From Jiangella anatolica (lineage in GTDB: Bacteria; Actinomycetota; Actinomycetes; Jiangellales; Jiangellaceae): 64,000 nucleotides of DNA. Below the pieces are notes generated by a model. That model was not told where the DNA came from. It saw only the letters and a program-made list of their open reading frames with translations, and did no database searches. Made by a program: the position numbers and the translations under genes. Every line of letters starts with the position of its first letter. The first letter of the stretch is position 1. The stretch covers positions 1 to 64,000 of the forward strand of contig NZ_POTW01000002.1 in the NCBI RefSeq assembly GCF_003236295.1. The letters run 5' to 3'. Shown piece by piece: positions 45,393 to 53,917 of the stretch.

Positions 45393-46589
45393 ATGGACCC
45401 GGTGCGCAATCCGTACGCTCCCGGCGCCGGTCAGCGTCCCCCCGAGCTGGCCGGCCGCGACCGCGAGCTGCAGCAGTTCGACGTCGTGCTGGAGCGGATC
45501 GCGCGGGGGCGGCCGGAGCGGTCGCTGGTGCTCACCGGGCTGCGCGGCGTCGGCAAGACGGTGCTGCTGAACGCGCTGCGGTCGCAGGCGATCGGGCGGA
45601 TGTGGGGCACCGGGAAGATCGAGGCCCGGCCGGACCAGTCGCTGCGCCGGCCGCTGGCCAGCGCGCTGCACATGGCGGTCCGCGAGCTCACCCCGCGGCA
45701 CCGCGACCCCGACCGCGTCGACTCCTTCCTCGGCGTGCTCAAGGCGTTCGCGCTGCGCTCGGCCGGCGACGACGCGAAGCTGCGGGACCGCTGGCAGCCG
45801 GGCATCGACGTGCCCGCGGCGACCGGCCGCGCCGACACCGGCGACATCGAGGTCGATCTCGTCGAGCTGCTGGTCGACGCTGCCGGCGTCGCCCGCGACG
45901 TGGGCGTGGGCATCGCGCTGTTCGTCGACGAGATGCAGGACATCCCCGCGCCGGACGTGTCCGCGCTGTGCGCCGCCTGCCACGAGCTGTCCCAGCAGGG
46001 ACTGCCGCTGGTCGTCGTCGGGGCCGGGCTGCCGCACCTGCCGGCCGTTCTCTCCGCGTCGAAGTCGTACTCGGAGCGGCTGTTCCGGTACGTGCGGATC
46101 GACCGGCTGGACCGCGAGGCGGCCGACCGCGCGCTGGTCGCGCCGGCGTCGGAGGAGGGTGTCGTCTACGACCCGGCGGCGCTCGACGCGCTCTACGCGG
46201 CGACCGAGGGCTACCCGTACTTCGTGCAGGCCTACGGGAAGGTCACCTGGGACAACGCCCCGACCGACCCGATCGGCGCCGACGACGTCCGGATGGCCGC
46301 GCCGGAGGCCCAGGCCGAGCTGGCGGTCGGCTTCTTCGGCTCACGGTACGAGCGGGCCACCCCGGCCGAGCGCGAGTACCTGCGGGCGATGGCCGCCCTG
46401 TCCGACGACACCCACGGCGTCGTCCCCACCTCCGACGTCGCCACCTACCTCGGCCGCAAGCCTTCGTCGCTCTCGCCGGCCCGCGACTCGCTGATCAAGA
46501 AGGGCCTGGTGTACTCGGCCGAGCGCGGCACGATCGCGTTCACGGTCCCGCACTTCGGCATCTACCTGCGCAAGCACGCCACCGTCTGA
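45393..46589 (+). CDS. AAA-type ATPase (ATPase_2/AAA_16-like) with C-terminal winged helix
   Basis: The 398-residue protein has a Walker A GLRGVGKT at 49-56, Walker B IALFVDEMQDIP at about 173-184 and a later sensor region PLVVVGAGLPHLPAVL. Its C-terminal part (about 320-395) looks like a winged helix (VATYLGRKPSSLSPARDSLIKKGLVY). This is the STAND-like ATPase group related to archaeal ATPases. Role unknown; it stands just upstream of the AbiE toxin pair, but with its own GC-rich codon use. Confidence 0.85.
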   Translation: MDPVRNPYAPGAGQRPPELAGRDRELQQFDVVLERIARGRPERSLVLTGLRGVGKTVLLNALRSQAIGRMWGTGKIEARPDQSLRRPLASALHMAVRELTPRHRDPDRVDSFLGVLKAFALRSAGDDAKLRDRWQPGIDVPAATGRADTGDIEVDLVELLVDAAGVARDVGVGIALFVDEMQDIPAPDVSALCAACHELSQQGLPLVVVGAGLPHLPAVLSASKSYSERLFRYVRIDRLDREAADRALVAPASEEGVVYDPAALDALYAATEGYPYFVQAYGKVTWDNAPTDPIGADDVRMAAPEAQAELAVGFFGSRYERATPAEREYLRAMAALSDDTHGVVPTSDVATYLGRKPSSLSPARDSLIKKGLVYSAERGTIAFTVPHFGIYLRKHATV

Positions 46590-46597
46590 AGTTTAGC

Positions 46598-46637
46598 TTG
46601 GAAAGTAGCACCTGAGCGATACACTTCAAGTATGAAG
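46598..46637 (+). promoter_or_regulatory. AbiE promoter with leaderless start and overlapping inverted repeat
   Basis: A -35-like TTGGAA (46598-46603) and -10-like TACACT (46620-46625) are 16 bases apart, and ATG 46632 lies only seven bases past the -10, so the transcript should start at or next to the start codon. The inverted repeat CTTCA-AGTA-TGAAG (46624-46637) overlaps both -10 and start codon and could be the site by which AbiEi represses itself. Confidence 0.6.
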
Positions 46638-47402
46638 GCCTCAAAGGCACTGCTGGCACTCGCTGAGCTGACGTCTTACCAGTGGGGAATGGTGACGTCG
46701 GCTCAGGCCGGCAGGCGCGGAGTCACTCGCCTGAATCTCTCTCGGCTTGCCGAGGCCGGGCATCTGATCCGCCTCGCCCATGGTGTGTACCTGGACGCAG
46801 GCGCACCGGGGGATCGGCACACAGATCTGCGCGCGGCATGGCTGAGCGCCGACCCCGCCCGGCTGGCTGAAGAGCGCCTGGCAGACGGGGCCCGTGGCGT
46901 CGTGATCGCGGGCGCCTCGGCCGCGCGTCTTCACGGCATCGGCGACCTGCCGGCCGCACGGCACGATTTCGTCTGTCCGCAGCGGCGCCAGAGCCAGCGA
47001 TCCGAGATCCGTTACCGGAAGCGGAACCTGGATCCGAGAGACCTCACGCTCGTCGAGGGCCTGCCGGTCATGACGGTCGAGCGCACGATCACTGATCTGG
47101 TCGAGGACATCAAGGAGCTCAGCCTTGTCGCCGACGTCCTGCGTGACGCTTCCGAAGGGCGGAGCCCAGACGCCGGACGGCTGGAGGAACTGCTCGCCCC
47201 CCTGGCTGAGCGCAACGGATTTCCCAGGGCAGATGGCGGCGCCCTGCTGAACCGCCTCAAGGAACTTGCAGGCACCGACCTGAAGACCGTCGCCCGGGAG
47301 ATCGCGTTGGCGCCGGAGCTTGGCGCACTAGTAGCGGCAAGCTTCGCCGAGAGCCATCCTCACGTGGATCTCGCGGCAATGGCGGCGAGTGGCCCACGAT
47401 GA
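46632..47402 (+). CDS. AbiEi-type antitoxin (type IV TA)
   Basis: The 256-residue protein has an N-terminal winged helix, LLALAELTSYQWGMVTSAQAGRRGVTRLNLSRLAEAGHLIRLAHGVY, typical of the AbiEi antitoxin N-domain. A C-terminal domain with VIAGASAARLHGIGDLPA and VEGLPVMTVERTITDLV follows, as in this family. It counters the nucleotidyltransferase toxin next to it without needing direct contact, in the established AbiE mechanism. It overlaps the toxin by four bases (ATGA). Codon use is less GC-extreme than its neighbours, a sign of transfer. Confidence 0.9.
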   Translation: MKASKALLALAELTSYQWGMVTSAQAGRRGVTRLNLSRLAEAGHLIRLAHGVYLDAGAPGDRHTDLRAAWLSADPARLAEERLADGARGVVIAGASAARLHGIGDLPAARHDFVCPQRRQSQRSEIRYRKRNLDPRDLTLVEGLPVMTVERTITDLVEDIKELSLVADVLRDASEGRSPDAGRLEELLAPLAERNGFPRADGGALLNRLKELAGTDLKTVAREIALAPELGALVAASFAESHPHVDLAAMAASGPR

Positions 47403-48301
47403 CCGGCTATTCCAGTGCCGCAGGCGTCGAAGCCGCGATCAAGGCGGCCGCCAGGAGGGCGGCCGCCGCCGACCCCTCACTGAACGTCGACGAACGGATC
47501 AGGCTGGAGCACTTCCATCGGTTCCTCAGCCGCGTGTTCTCCGAAGGTGAGGACTCCGAGTGGGTGCTCAAGGGCGGAACGGGAATGCTGGCGCGCGTGC
47601 CGTCGGCACGCGCCACTCACGACGTCGACCTCTATCGACGTGGTTTCACCCTGGATCAGGCTATGGCCGACCTGAGGCGGCTCGCCGAGGTCGACTTGGA
47701 CGATCACTTCCGCTTCGCCTACACGAGCCACAGTCGATCGGTCGGCGGTGACGGGCAGCCATTCACCGACGGCTACAGGGTGATGTTCGATGTCTTCGTC
47801 GGTGTGAAGAAGGTGTCACCGCTACGGGTGGATCTTGTGGTGGGTGCTGGAATCACGGCCGAGATCACGACGATGGAACCCGCCAGCAGCCTGGATCTGC
47901 CCCGGCTCGTCGGCCATCCCTATCGTCTCTATCCGGTCGTTGACCAGGTCGCCGACAAGGTCTGCGCAACCATGACGATCTACGGCGAACGTCGCTCGAG
48001 TCGCGAGAAGGACCTTGTCGACCTCGTGGTTCTGGCCGTGACACAGGACGTCGATGGGGCAGCCCTCGGCCATGCGATCGCGTCGGAGACCCGCCGCCGA
48101 ATGATGGAACCGTTCGGCCATTTCGCCCTGCCTGCGGACTGGGGCCGCGGCTACGCGCGACTTGCCAGGTCGGTCCCCTCCTGCTCGGAACACCGCACCG
48201 TGGCGCTTGCGCGAGAACTCATGGAGCGATTCATCGACCCGGCACTCGACGGTAGCGCCCGCCGCAAGTCCTGGTCGCACGACGACCTGGCCTGGTGTTG
48301 A
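47399..48301 (+). CDS. AbiEii-type nucleotidyltransferase toxin
   Basis: The 300-residue protein has the DNA polymerase beta-like nucleotidyltransferase motif WVLKGGTGMLARV followed by ATHDVDLYRRG, the G-x-D-x-D arrangement of AbiEii/DUF1814. Later conserved blocks VVDQVADKVCATMTIYG and SREKDLVDLVVLA match. Such toxins transfer nucleotides, in studied cases to tRNA, and halt growth. The less GC-rich codon use matches its antitoxin. The gene ends 27 bases before a CTAG-rich hairpin. Confidence 0.9.
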   Translation: MTGYSSAAGVEAAIKAAARRAAAADPSLNVDERIRLEHFHRFLSRVFSEGEDSEWVLKGGTGMLARVPSARATHDVDLYRRGFTLDQAMADLRRLAEVDLDDHFRFAYTSHSRSVGGDGQPFTDGYRVMFDVFVGVKKVSPLRVDLVVGAGITAEITTMEPASSLDLPRLVGHPYRLYPVVDQVADKVCATMTIYGERRSSREKDLVDLVVLAVTQDVDGAALGHAIASETRRRMMEPFGHFALPADWGRGYARLARSVPSCSEHRTVALARELMERFIDPALDGSARRKSWSHDDLAWC

Positions 48302-48327
48302 GCTCTCCATCGGGCCCTCTAGGACAA

Positions 48328-48345
48328 TCTAGCTCTGCAGCTAGA
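48328..48345. terminator. short hairpin between convergent genes, CTAG-rich
   Basis: TCTAGCT (48328-48334) and AGCTAGA (48339-48345) pair perfectly around CTGC. Four CTAG tetranucleotides occur in about 36 bases here, an uncommon word in GC-rich genomes. The hairpin lies between the toxin gene and the leftward flavohemoprotein-like gene and may stop both. Confidence 0.5.
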
Positions 48346-48357
48346 AAGCGCTAGAAC

Positions 48358-49827
48358 TCACCAGAGACCGTAATCGTCGACGATGATCTGCTCGTCGGGG
48401 ACGCCTTGCTCGCGCAGCCGCTCGAGGCTCGTGGCCACCATGGTCGTCGGGCCGGCGACGTAGACGCGGTGCTTCCGCCAGTCGCCGTAGGCGGAGACGA
48501 TGTTGCCCATGAGGTCGGGGCTGCGGTCGGTCGGGCCGTCCGGTGAGACGACCGGCACGACGGTGAGCCGCCGGTAGCGCACGCCGATCGACTCCAGGTG
48601 CGGCAGCGCATACAGATGGTCCCGGTCGCGGCCGGCATAGAAGACGTGCACGCGGCGGCCGTCCTGGCGCTGCTCCAGTTCCTGCAGCGCCGCCAGCACG
48701 GGCGCGATGCCGGTGCCGCCGGTGATGCAGAGCAGGTCGTGCTCGGACCGCGGCGTGGCGACGTCGTGGCCCTGGGGTGCGCCGAGGTGCAGCACGTCGC
48801 CGGGCTCGGTGCGCCAGACCAGCGCGCTGCTGACCCAACCGGCGCCGACGGTGCGGACGTGGAACTCCAGCAGGCCGTCGTCGCGGGGGGCGGAGGCCAT
48901 CGAGTAGGCCCGCCAGATCTTCGGCCGCCGCGGCGTCGTGACGTACGCGTACTGGCCGGGCCGGTACGGGTAGTCCGTGTGCGGGCGGACCTGCATGATC
49001 GCGAGGTCGTCGAGGATGCGCCGGTGGTAGACGACCTCGGCGTCCCACCACGGCGGCGAGATGACGGCGTCGCGGCGGGCGGCGCCGGACATGATCGCCG
49101 CGATCTTGTCGTAGGCCTCGATCCAGGCCCGCTCGTGCCGCGGCGTCCACGCGTCGCCGACGGCGCGGCGCACGGCCAGGACCAGCGCCGTGCCCACGGG
49201 GGCGTAGTGCTGGTCGATGACGCCGAACTTGCGGTGGTCGCGGCCCAGCGCCTCCAGGTACGGGACCAGCGTCTCGCGGTCGTCCGCGTTGCCGACGATG
49301 CGCACCAGCGCGCCGACCAGCCGCGACCGCTGCACCGCCATGCCCGCGCCGAACAGCTCGCGGGCCTCCGGCGCGATGGTGAACAACTGCGCGTAGAAGT
49401 CGACGCCGACGGACTCGAGGTGGTCCTCGACCAAGGAGAGGGTCTCGCGCAGCGCTTCGCCGTCGAGCCCCGTGTCGTTGGCTGGCTGAGGTTCCAGTGC
49501 TCGCTCCGGCTCCGCCTCGGTTCGTGCTGCCGCCCCGTCCCCTGATGCCGCGTCCTCTGACGCCCCGTCCGGCGACGCAGCGTCACCAGCCGGATCCGAC
49601 AGAGTGTCACTCGCTCCGTTGCCGTCCGCAACCGCACCGTCACCGTTGCGCCACATCGGGTGCCGTGCGACCGGAACACCGGGCTCGAACCACGACACGC
49701 TGTGACGCGTGTCAGCAGGGCCAGGTACCTCGCCACCGGTAGCGTCGATCATGGCGTCGCCCGACGCCACCCCGGTCCGAGCCCCTTCCGCCCCACGTTG
49801 TCCCGAAGACCGGGAGTGAGTCCACAT
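48358..49827 (-). CDS. globin-domain flavohemoprotein-like FAD/NAD oxidoreductase
   Basis: The product of about 489 residues has a disordered N-terminus of 120 residues (Asp/Gly/Ala-rich). A globin domain follows (about 125-250: TLSLVEDHLESVGVDFYAQLFTIAPEARELF, with LGRDHRKFGVIDQHY holding the haem-ligand His), then a ferredoxin-reductase-like part. The FAD motif is RAYSMASAP and the NAD motif ITGGTGIAPVLAALQEL. It resembles flavohemoglobins, which detoxify NO, though the long disordered start is unusual. ATG 49827 has GGAGAGG at good distance; ATG 49833 is two codons upstream. Confidence 0.88.
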   Translation of the reverse strand: MWTHSRSSGQRGAEGARTGVASGDAMIDATGGEVPGPADTRHSVSWFEPGVPVARHPMWRNGDGAVADGNGASDTLSDPAGDAASPDGASEDAASGDGAAARTEAEPERALEPQPANDTGLDGEALRETLSLVEDHLESVGVDFYAQLFTIAPEARELFGAGMAVQRSRLVGALVRIVGNADDRETLVPYLEALGRDHRKFGVIDQHYAPVGTALVLAVRRAVGDAWTPRHERAWIEAYDKIAAIMSGAARRDAVISPPWWDAEVVYHRRILDDLAIMQVRPHTDYPYRPGQYAYVTTPRRPKIWRAYSMASAPRDDGLLEFHVRTVGAGWVSSALVWRTEPGDVLHLGAPQGHDVATPRSEHDLLCITGGTGIAPVLAALQELEQRQDGRRVHVFYAGRDRDHLYALPHLESIGVRYRRLTVVPVVSPDGPTDRSPDLMGNIVSAYGDWRKHRVYVAGPTTMVATSLERLREQGVPDEQIIVDDYGLW

Positions 49828-49833
49828 CGTCAT

Positions 49834-50172
49834 CCTCTCCGCCCCGCTCTAACCTAGCGGTCGATCCGCCAGTTCGGCACGGAAGGAAGTGTCACGGTCG
49901 GACATACGTGTGCGATGAGGGCATCTTGATCATCCGGACGCGGGCGAAGTCGCCCGCCAAGATCAGGTAAACGCCCTGGTGATCAACGGTGTGCCGGTGG
50001 CAGGCCGGTCACCTGGGCGGTCGTCCAGGACAGCGCGGACATGGCGATGTCACATCTCATAATATGGACGTGATCGTATGGCGAATGGTTCACTGTCGGG
50101 AGGTTTGGCAGAGTCGTGCAGTGGGCACCACTGGATGCGGGTGGCGTGGGTCCGGTGAAGGGAGATCAGGCG
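49834..50172. other. intergenic stretch with a GATC-bearing palindromic element
   Basis: Over 330 bases separate the divergent globin and anti-sigma-like genes. An imperfect palindromic element spans 49926-49986: outer arms TTGATCA (49926-49932) and TGATCAA (49980-49986), and an inner perfect stem GCGGGCGA/TCGCCCGC around AG (49940-49957). This could be a repeated extragenic element or an operator. The frame at 50116 upstream of the next gene lacks coding signs. Confidence 0.5.
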
Positions 50173-50625
50173 GTGGGTCGAGTCGTGGCCACGAGGCGTG
50201 AGGCCCGATCCAACAGCGCACGCTCGGTCGAGCTGACCGGTGAGGTCAGCAACGTCCCGCACGCCCGCCACCTCGTCGCCGAGGATCTGCGCAACACCAA
50301 CATCTCCCCCACCGTCATCGAGAACGCGCTGGTCGTGGTCACCGAGCTGGTCACCAACGCGATCCTGCACGCGCAGCCGCTGCCGCTCGGCGGCACCCGT
50401 ACCGGCGTCGTCCTGCAGTGGGCCGTGCTCGGCAGCGACGTCCTCATCGAGGTGAGCGACGGCGGCGGCTCCGACCGCCCGCAGGTGCGCCAGCCGGCCT
50501 CGACCGAGGACCAGGGCCGCGGCCTGGGCATCGTCGACGCGATCGCCCGGGAGTGGCGGGTCCGGTCCGAGCCGGGCCGGGTGACGGTGCACGCCGTCGT
50601 CGGCCCGTGGAATCCCGCCGTCTGA
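50173..50625 (+). CDS. HATPase_c anti-sigma-like ATP-binding protein
   Basis: The 150-residue protein matches the SpoIIAB/RsbW-like regulator group common in actinomycetes. It has the segment VPHARHLVAEDL, the N-box VVTELVTNAILHAQPLPLGGTRTGVVL and the G1/G2 region DGGGSDRPQVRQ-STEDQGRGLGIVDAIAREW. These bind ATP and may phosphorylate or hold an anti-anti-sigma or sigma factor. GTG 50173 is favoured by GGGAG nine bases upstream; longer starts are possible. Confidence 0.85.
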   Translation: MGRVVATRREARSNSARSVELTGEVSNVPHARHLVAEDLRNTNISPTVIENALVVVTELVTNAILHAQPLPLGGTRTGVVLQWAVLGSDVLIEVSDGGGSDRPQVRQPASTEDQGRGLGIVDAIAREWRVRSEPGRVTVHAVVGPWNPAV

Positions 50626-50650
50626 CCTCTGACACGGGGCGTGCGACACC

Positions 50651-50740
50651 GTGACATGGGCGCGCGGCACCGTGACATCGGCTGTCGCTGTGACATCGGC
50701 GGGTGCCGTCGTGACATCGGCCGGGACACCGTGACATCGG
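50651..50740. repeat. five direct copies of GTGACATSGG at ~20-bp spacing
   Basis: GTGACATCGG (or CATGGG in copy 1) starts at 50651, 50672, 50690, 50711 and 50731, so the copies are 21, 18, 21 and 20 bases apart, close to two turns of the helix. The longer unit is roughly GACACCGTGACATCGGCC. The array lies between the anti-sigma-like gene and the DUF5926 gene, upstream of the latter's start at 50796. Confidence 0.8.
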
Positions 50741-50795
50741 CCGGGGCCCGCCTCCCGTTACCCGTTCGAAGACTGAGCGACTACCCTCGCCTTCC

Positions 50796-51713
50796 GTGAG
50801 TGCCACTACCGAGGTTCCCGTCGTCGGCCCCCGCCAGCCCTGCCCGTGCGGCTCGGGCAAGCGCTACAAGGTCTGCCATGGCAAGCAGGCCCGCGAGGCC
50901 GAGCGGCAGTACGTCGTCCGCCCGTTCGCCGGTCTGCCCGGCGAGTGCGACTGGGTGGCCATGCGCGAGATCGTGTCCGCCGCGACAGCGCCGCTGCGAC
51001 TGTCCTCCGGCGACGACCGCTCGGTGGTGCTGTGCACGCTGCTCCCGGGCGCGTTCCCGGCGCTGGTGCGCGACGGCGGCGAGATCCTGCTCGCGCTGCA
51101 GACCATGACGGCCACTGGCGACCCGGCCGCCGACCTCGGCCACACGCTGGCCACCGCGCTGGAGGCCGAGCCCGGCACGACGGTGAGCCCGGCGCCGCGC
51201 CCGGCCGGCGCGCCGCGGCTGCACGACCTCATCGACGTCGACGCGGAATTCCATGTGACGGTTCACGACGGATTCGACTACTGGTTGGATCCCGAGTCGG
51301 ACACCGGATCGGAGGCAAAGGCAGCCCTCGAGGAGGCCAATTCCGCTGTCGTGCCCTCGGCTCGCCTCACATCCGTCGACGCGGCCTACTGGTGCGCACT
51401 CGGCGACCGCGACCAGGTCCGCTGGGTGCTCCCGTACGACGAGGAGCCGCTGCTCGACGGACTGGCCCGGCTGCACGCCGCCGGCGCGGACACGCTCGGC
51501 GAGGGCACCCGGCTGCTCGGGACGTTCCGCGCCGCCGGCCTGCTCGTCCCGGTGTGGGATCTCGTCGACGGGACGCCCGCCGACGCCGTCGAGGAACCGG
51601 CCGCCGCGCTGGGCGAACGGCTGGCCGAGGCGGTGGCGCAGAAGTCCCCGCTGACGGGCGAGCAGCGCCGCGCGCGGGCCGGCCTGGCCAACCGTCAGGT
51701 CACCATCCGCTGA
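50796..51713 (+). CDS. DUF5926 protein with SEC-C zinc motif
   Basis: The 305-residue protein starts with an SEC-C motif (RQPCPCGSGKRYKVCHGK, about residues 13-30) that binds zinc as at the end of SecA. A soluble alpha-beta domain matching actinobacterial DUF5926 follows (YVVRPFAGLPGECDWVAMREIV and later LDGLARLHAAGADTLGEGTRLLGTFRAAGLL). Function is unknown; contact with ribosome or SecA has been guessed for SEC-C proteins. GTG 50796 is just past the repeat array. Confidence 0.88.
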   Translation: MSATTEVPVVGPRQPCPCGSGKRYKVCHGKQAREAERQYVVRPFAGLPGECDWVAMREIVSAATAPLRLSSGDDRSVVLCTLLPGAFPALVRDGGEILLALQTMTATGDPAADLGHTLATALEAEPGTTVSPAPRPAGAPRLHDLIDVDAEFHVTVHDGFDYWLDPESDTGSEAKAALEEANSAVVPSARLTSVDAAYWCALGDRDQVRWVLPYDEEPLLDGLARLHAAGADTLGEGTRLLGTFRAAGLLVPVWDLVDGTPADAVEEPAAALGERLAEAVAQKSPLTGEQRRARAGLANRQVTIR

Positions 51714-51916
51714 CGGCGCCGCACCGGCGCAGAAGAAGACCCCAGCCGCTCACGACGGGGGAACACGAGCGACCGGGGCCTTCATTGGAGCTTACCTTCT
51801 TCGAGGGGCAGAAGTTCCATCGAATGGCGACTTCTTCTGATTCGCTCCGTTACGGTCCGGTCTCGGCCGGTCTGCACCTTGTCGGAACAGTGCCGTGGCG
51901 CGAGGTATAGACCGTC

Positions 51917-53125
51917 TCAATGGCTGTCGCGCCGGATCGGGCACGACATGCACCGGGGGCCACCACGGCCGGAGCCCAGCTCGCTGCCGGTGATCCGCAG
52001 CACCTCGATGCCGGCATCCTCCAGCCGGGCGTTGGTCTCGGTGTTGCGTTCGTAGGCGACCGCCAGCCGCGGCGCGATGGCCAGCGTGTTGTTGCCGTCG
52101 TCCCACTGCTCCCGCTCGGCGGTGACGGGGTCCAGCCCGGTCTCGACGATGCGCAGCGCGTCGATGCCCATCGCCTTCGCCGCCACCTCGACGAACGGCG
52201 CCGGGTCGGCGTCGATGACCAGGTCGTCGCCGGACCACCGCAGCGCCACCGCGGTCAGCTCGTCGGCGACGTTCGGGTACATGACGATCGCGTCGTGGTC
52301 GACCATCGTCAGGACGGTGTCGAGGTGCATCGTCGCGCGGTCCTGCGCGATCGGCACGGCCAGGACGGTGTGCGCGAGGCCGGCGCGCAGCACGTTGCGG
52401 GCCAGCCGCTCGACGCCGGCCGGTGTCGTCCGCTCGCCGGTGCCGACCGCGACGACGCCGGGCCCGAGCAGCAGCACGTCGCCGCCCTCGAGGTTCTCCA
52501 GCTCCGGCCCGTAGACCGACGGCACGCCGGCGAAGCGCGGGTGGTGCCGGTAGATCGCCGACGTCAGGCTGGTCTCGCGCCGCCGCGCCGCCATCGCCAG
52601 GCTGGTGACGGCGACGTGGTCGCCGATCCACACGCTGGAGTCGCGCGTGAACAGCAGGTTCGGCAGCGGATCGATGACGAAGTCGTGCGGGTCCATCAGC
52701 CGGTAGGTCAGCCCGCGGCCGGTGCGCAGCTCGTCGTGCGCCAGCCCGGCCATCAGCACCTGGGCGAGGTCGTCCGGGTGCAGGCCGCTCAGGTGGTCGC
52801 GAAGCACGGCGCGCAGCGTGTCGCCGTGCCGCGGGTCGGCCAGCGCCGCGTCGATGCACTCCTGTCGTGCGGCGTCACCGGCCAGCGTCTGGGCCAGCAG
52901 CTGGGCGAGATAGAGCACCTCGACGCCGTGGTTGCGCAGCGTGTCGGCGAACGCGTCGTGCTCGTCCTGCGCCCGGCCCACCCACGGGATCCCGTCGAAG
53001 AGCAGCTTGTCGTTGTTGCGCGGCGTGAGCCGCTTCAGCTCCGGTCCGGGCCGGTGCAGCATGACGGTGCGCAGCCGGCCGACCTCGGAGTCGGCGGCGT
53101 CGGTCGTGGAGGCGGACGTTGTCAT
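51917..53125 (-). CDS. arcA: arginine deiminase
   Basis: The 402-residue enzyme turns arginine into citrulline and ammonia. The guanidino-hydrolase fold shows [14 protein letters not shown], the nucleophile Cys at about 392 in [10 protein letters not shown], and catalytic His and Asp in the [25 protein letters not shown] and [18 protein letters not shown] parts. No carbamate kinase or ornithine carbamoyltransferase gene is near, so it is not in a standard arc operon here. ATG 53125 fits the family. Confidence 0.93.
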   Translation of the reverse strand: MTTSASTTDAADSEVGRLRTVMLHRPGPELKRLTPRNNDKLLFDGIPWVGRAQDEHDAFADTLRNHGVEVLYLAQLLAQTLAGDAARQECIDAALADPRHGDTLRAVLRDHLSGLHPDDLAQVLMAGLAHDELRTGRGLTYRLMDPHDFVIDPLPNLLFTRDSSVWIGDHVAVTSLAMAARRRETSLTSAIYRHHPRFAGVPSVYGPELENLEGGDVLLLGPGVVAVGTGERTTPAGVERLARNVLRAGLAHTVLAVPIAQDRATMHLDTVLTMVDHDAIVMYPNVADELTAVALRWSGDDLVIDADPAPFVEVAAKAMGIDALRIVETGLDPVTAEREQWDDGNNTLAIAPRLAVAYERNTETNARLEDAGIEVLRITGSELGSGRGGPRCMSCPIRRDSH

Positions 53126-53161
53126 CGAGAGCTGAGGCTACAGCGCCTAAGCTTGGCGGCC

Positions 53162-53917
53162 ATGACCACCGAGGACCGCCGCGCGGACGGTGTCGCCGCG
53201 ATCATCCCGGCGAAGGACGAGCAGGACCGCATCGCCGCCACCGTCGAGGCGACGACGGCCATCCCGGGGGTCGACCTCGTCATCGTCGTCGACGACGGCT
53301 CCACCGACCGCACCGCTGCGACCGCCACCGAGGCCGGCGCCGTCGTCGTCGGACACGCCCGCAACCGGGGCAAGGCTGCCGCGATGGAGACCGGCGCGAC
53401 GGCGCTGGCGGCGATCGAGTCGCGCGAGGCGGACCGGCCCGCGCCGCGGGCGCTGCTCTTCCTCGACGCCGACCTGGAGTCGACGGCGGGCAACGCGCGG
53501 CCGCTGGTCGACCCGGTGCTGGCGGACGAGGCGGACATGACCATCGGCGTGCTGCCGGCCCAGCGCACCGCGGGCGGCGGTCGCGGCCTGGTGGTCGACC
53601 TCGCGCGTACCGGCATCGAGCGGGCCACCGGCTGGACGGCGACGCAGCCGCTGTCCGGCCAGCGCTGCCTGACCCGGGCCGCGTTCGAGGCGGCGCTGCC
53701 GCTGGCCGAGGGGTTCGGCGTCGAGACCGGCCTGACGATCGATCTGCTGCGGGCCGGCTTCCGGGTCGTCGAGGTCGACGTCGAGTTCCACCATCGCGTG
53801 ACCGGCGCCGACCTCAAGGCGCAGCTGCACCGCGGCAAGCAGTACGCGCACGTCATGCGGGCGCTGGTCACCCGCGGCATCCGCCCGTCGGCGCCGGCCC
53901 GGTTCCGCCGTGTCTGA
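53162..53917 (+). CDS. family 2 glycosyltransferase (GpgS-like)
   Basis: The 251-residue transferase has AAIIPAKDEQDRIAATVEATTAIPGVDLVIVVDDGSTDRT at the start and the DAD metal motif LLFLDADLES at about 99-108. A catalytic loop GQRCLTRAAFEAALPLAEGFGVETGLTIDLLRAGF follows. This resembles GT-A enzymes close to glucosyl-3-phosphoglycerate synthase or polyprenyl-phosphate mannosyltransferase; the donor is not certain. ATG 53162 is divergent from arcA, 36 bases away. The next gene overlaps by eight bases. Confidence 0.88.
   Translation: MTTEDRRADGVAAIIPAKDEQDRIAATVEATTAIPGVDLVIVVDDGSTDRTAATATEAGAVVVGHARNRGKAAAMETGATALAAIESREADRPAPRALLFLDADLESTAGNARPLVDPVLADEADMTIGVLPAQRTAGGGRGLVVDLARTGIERATGWTATQPLSGQRCLTRAAFEAALPLAEGFGVETGLTIDLLRAGFRVVEVDVEFHHRVTGADLKAQLHRGKQYAHVMRALVTRGIRPSAPARFRRV

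Noticed and set aside
50116-50172. Longer start for the HATPase protein
   Set aside because: The added residues (MQWAPLDAGG...) lack conservation signs and GTG 50173 has the better ribosome site.
50651-50740. CRISPR array
   Set aside because: Repeats are only about ten bases with ten-base spacers and no cas genes are near.
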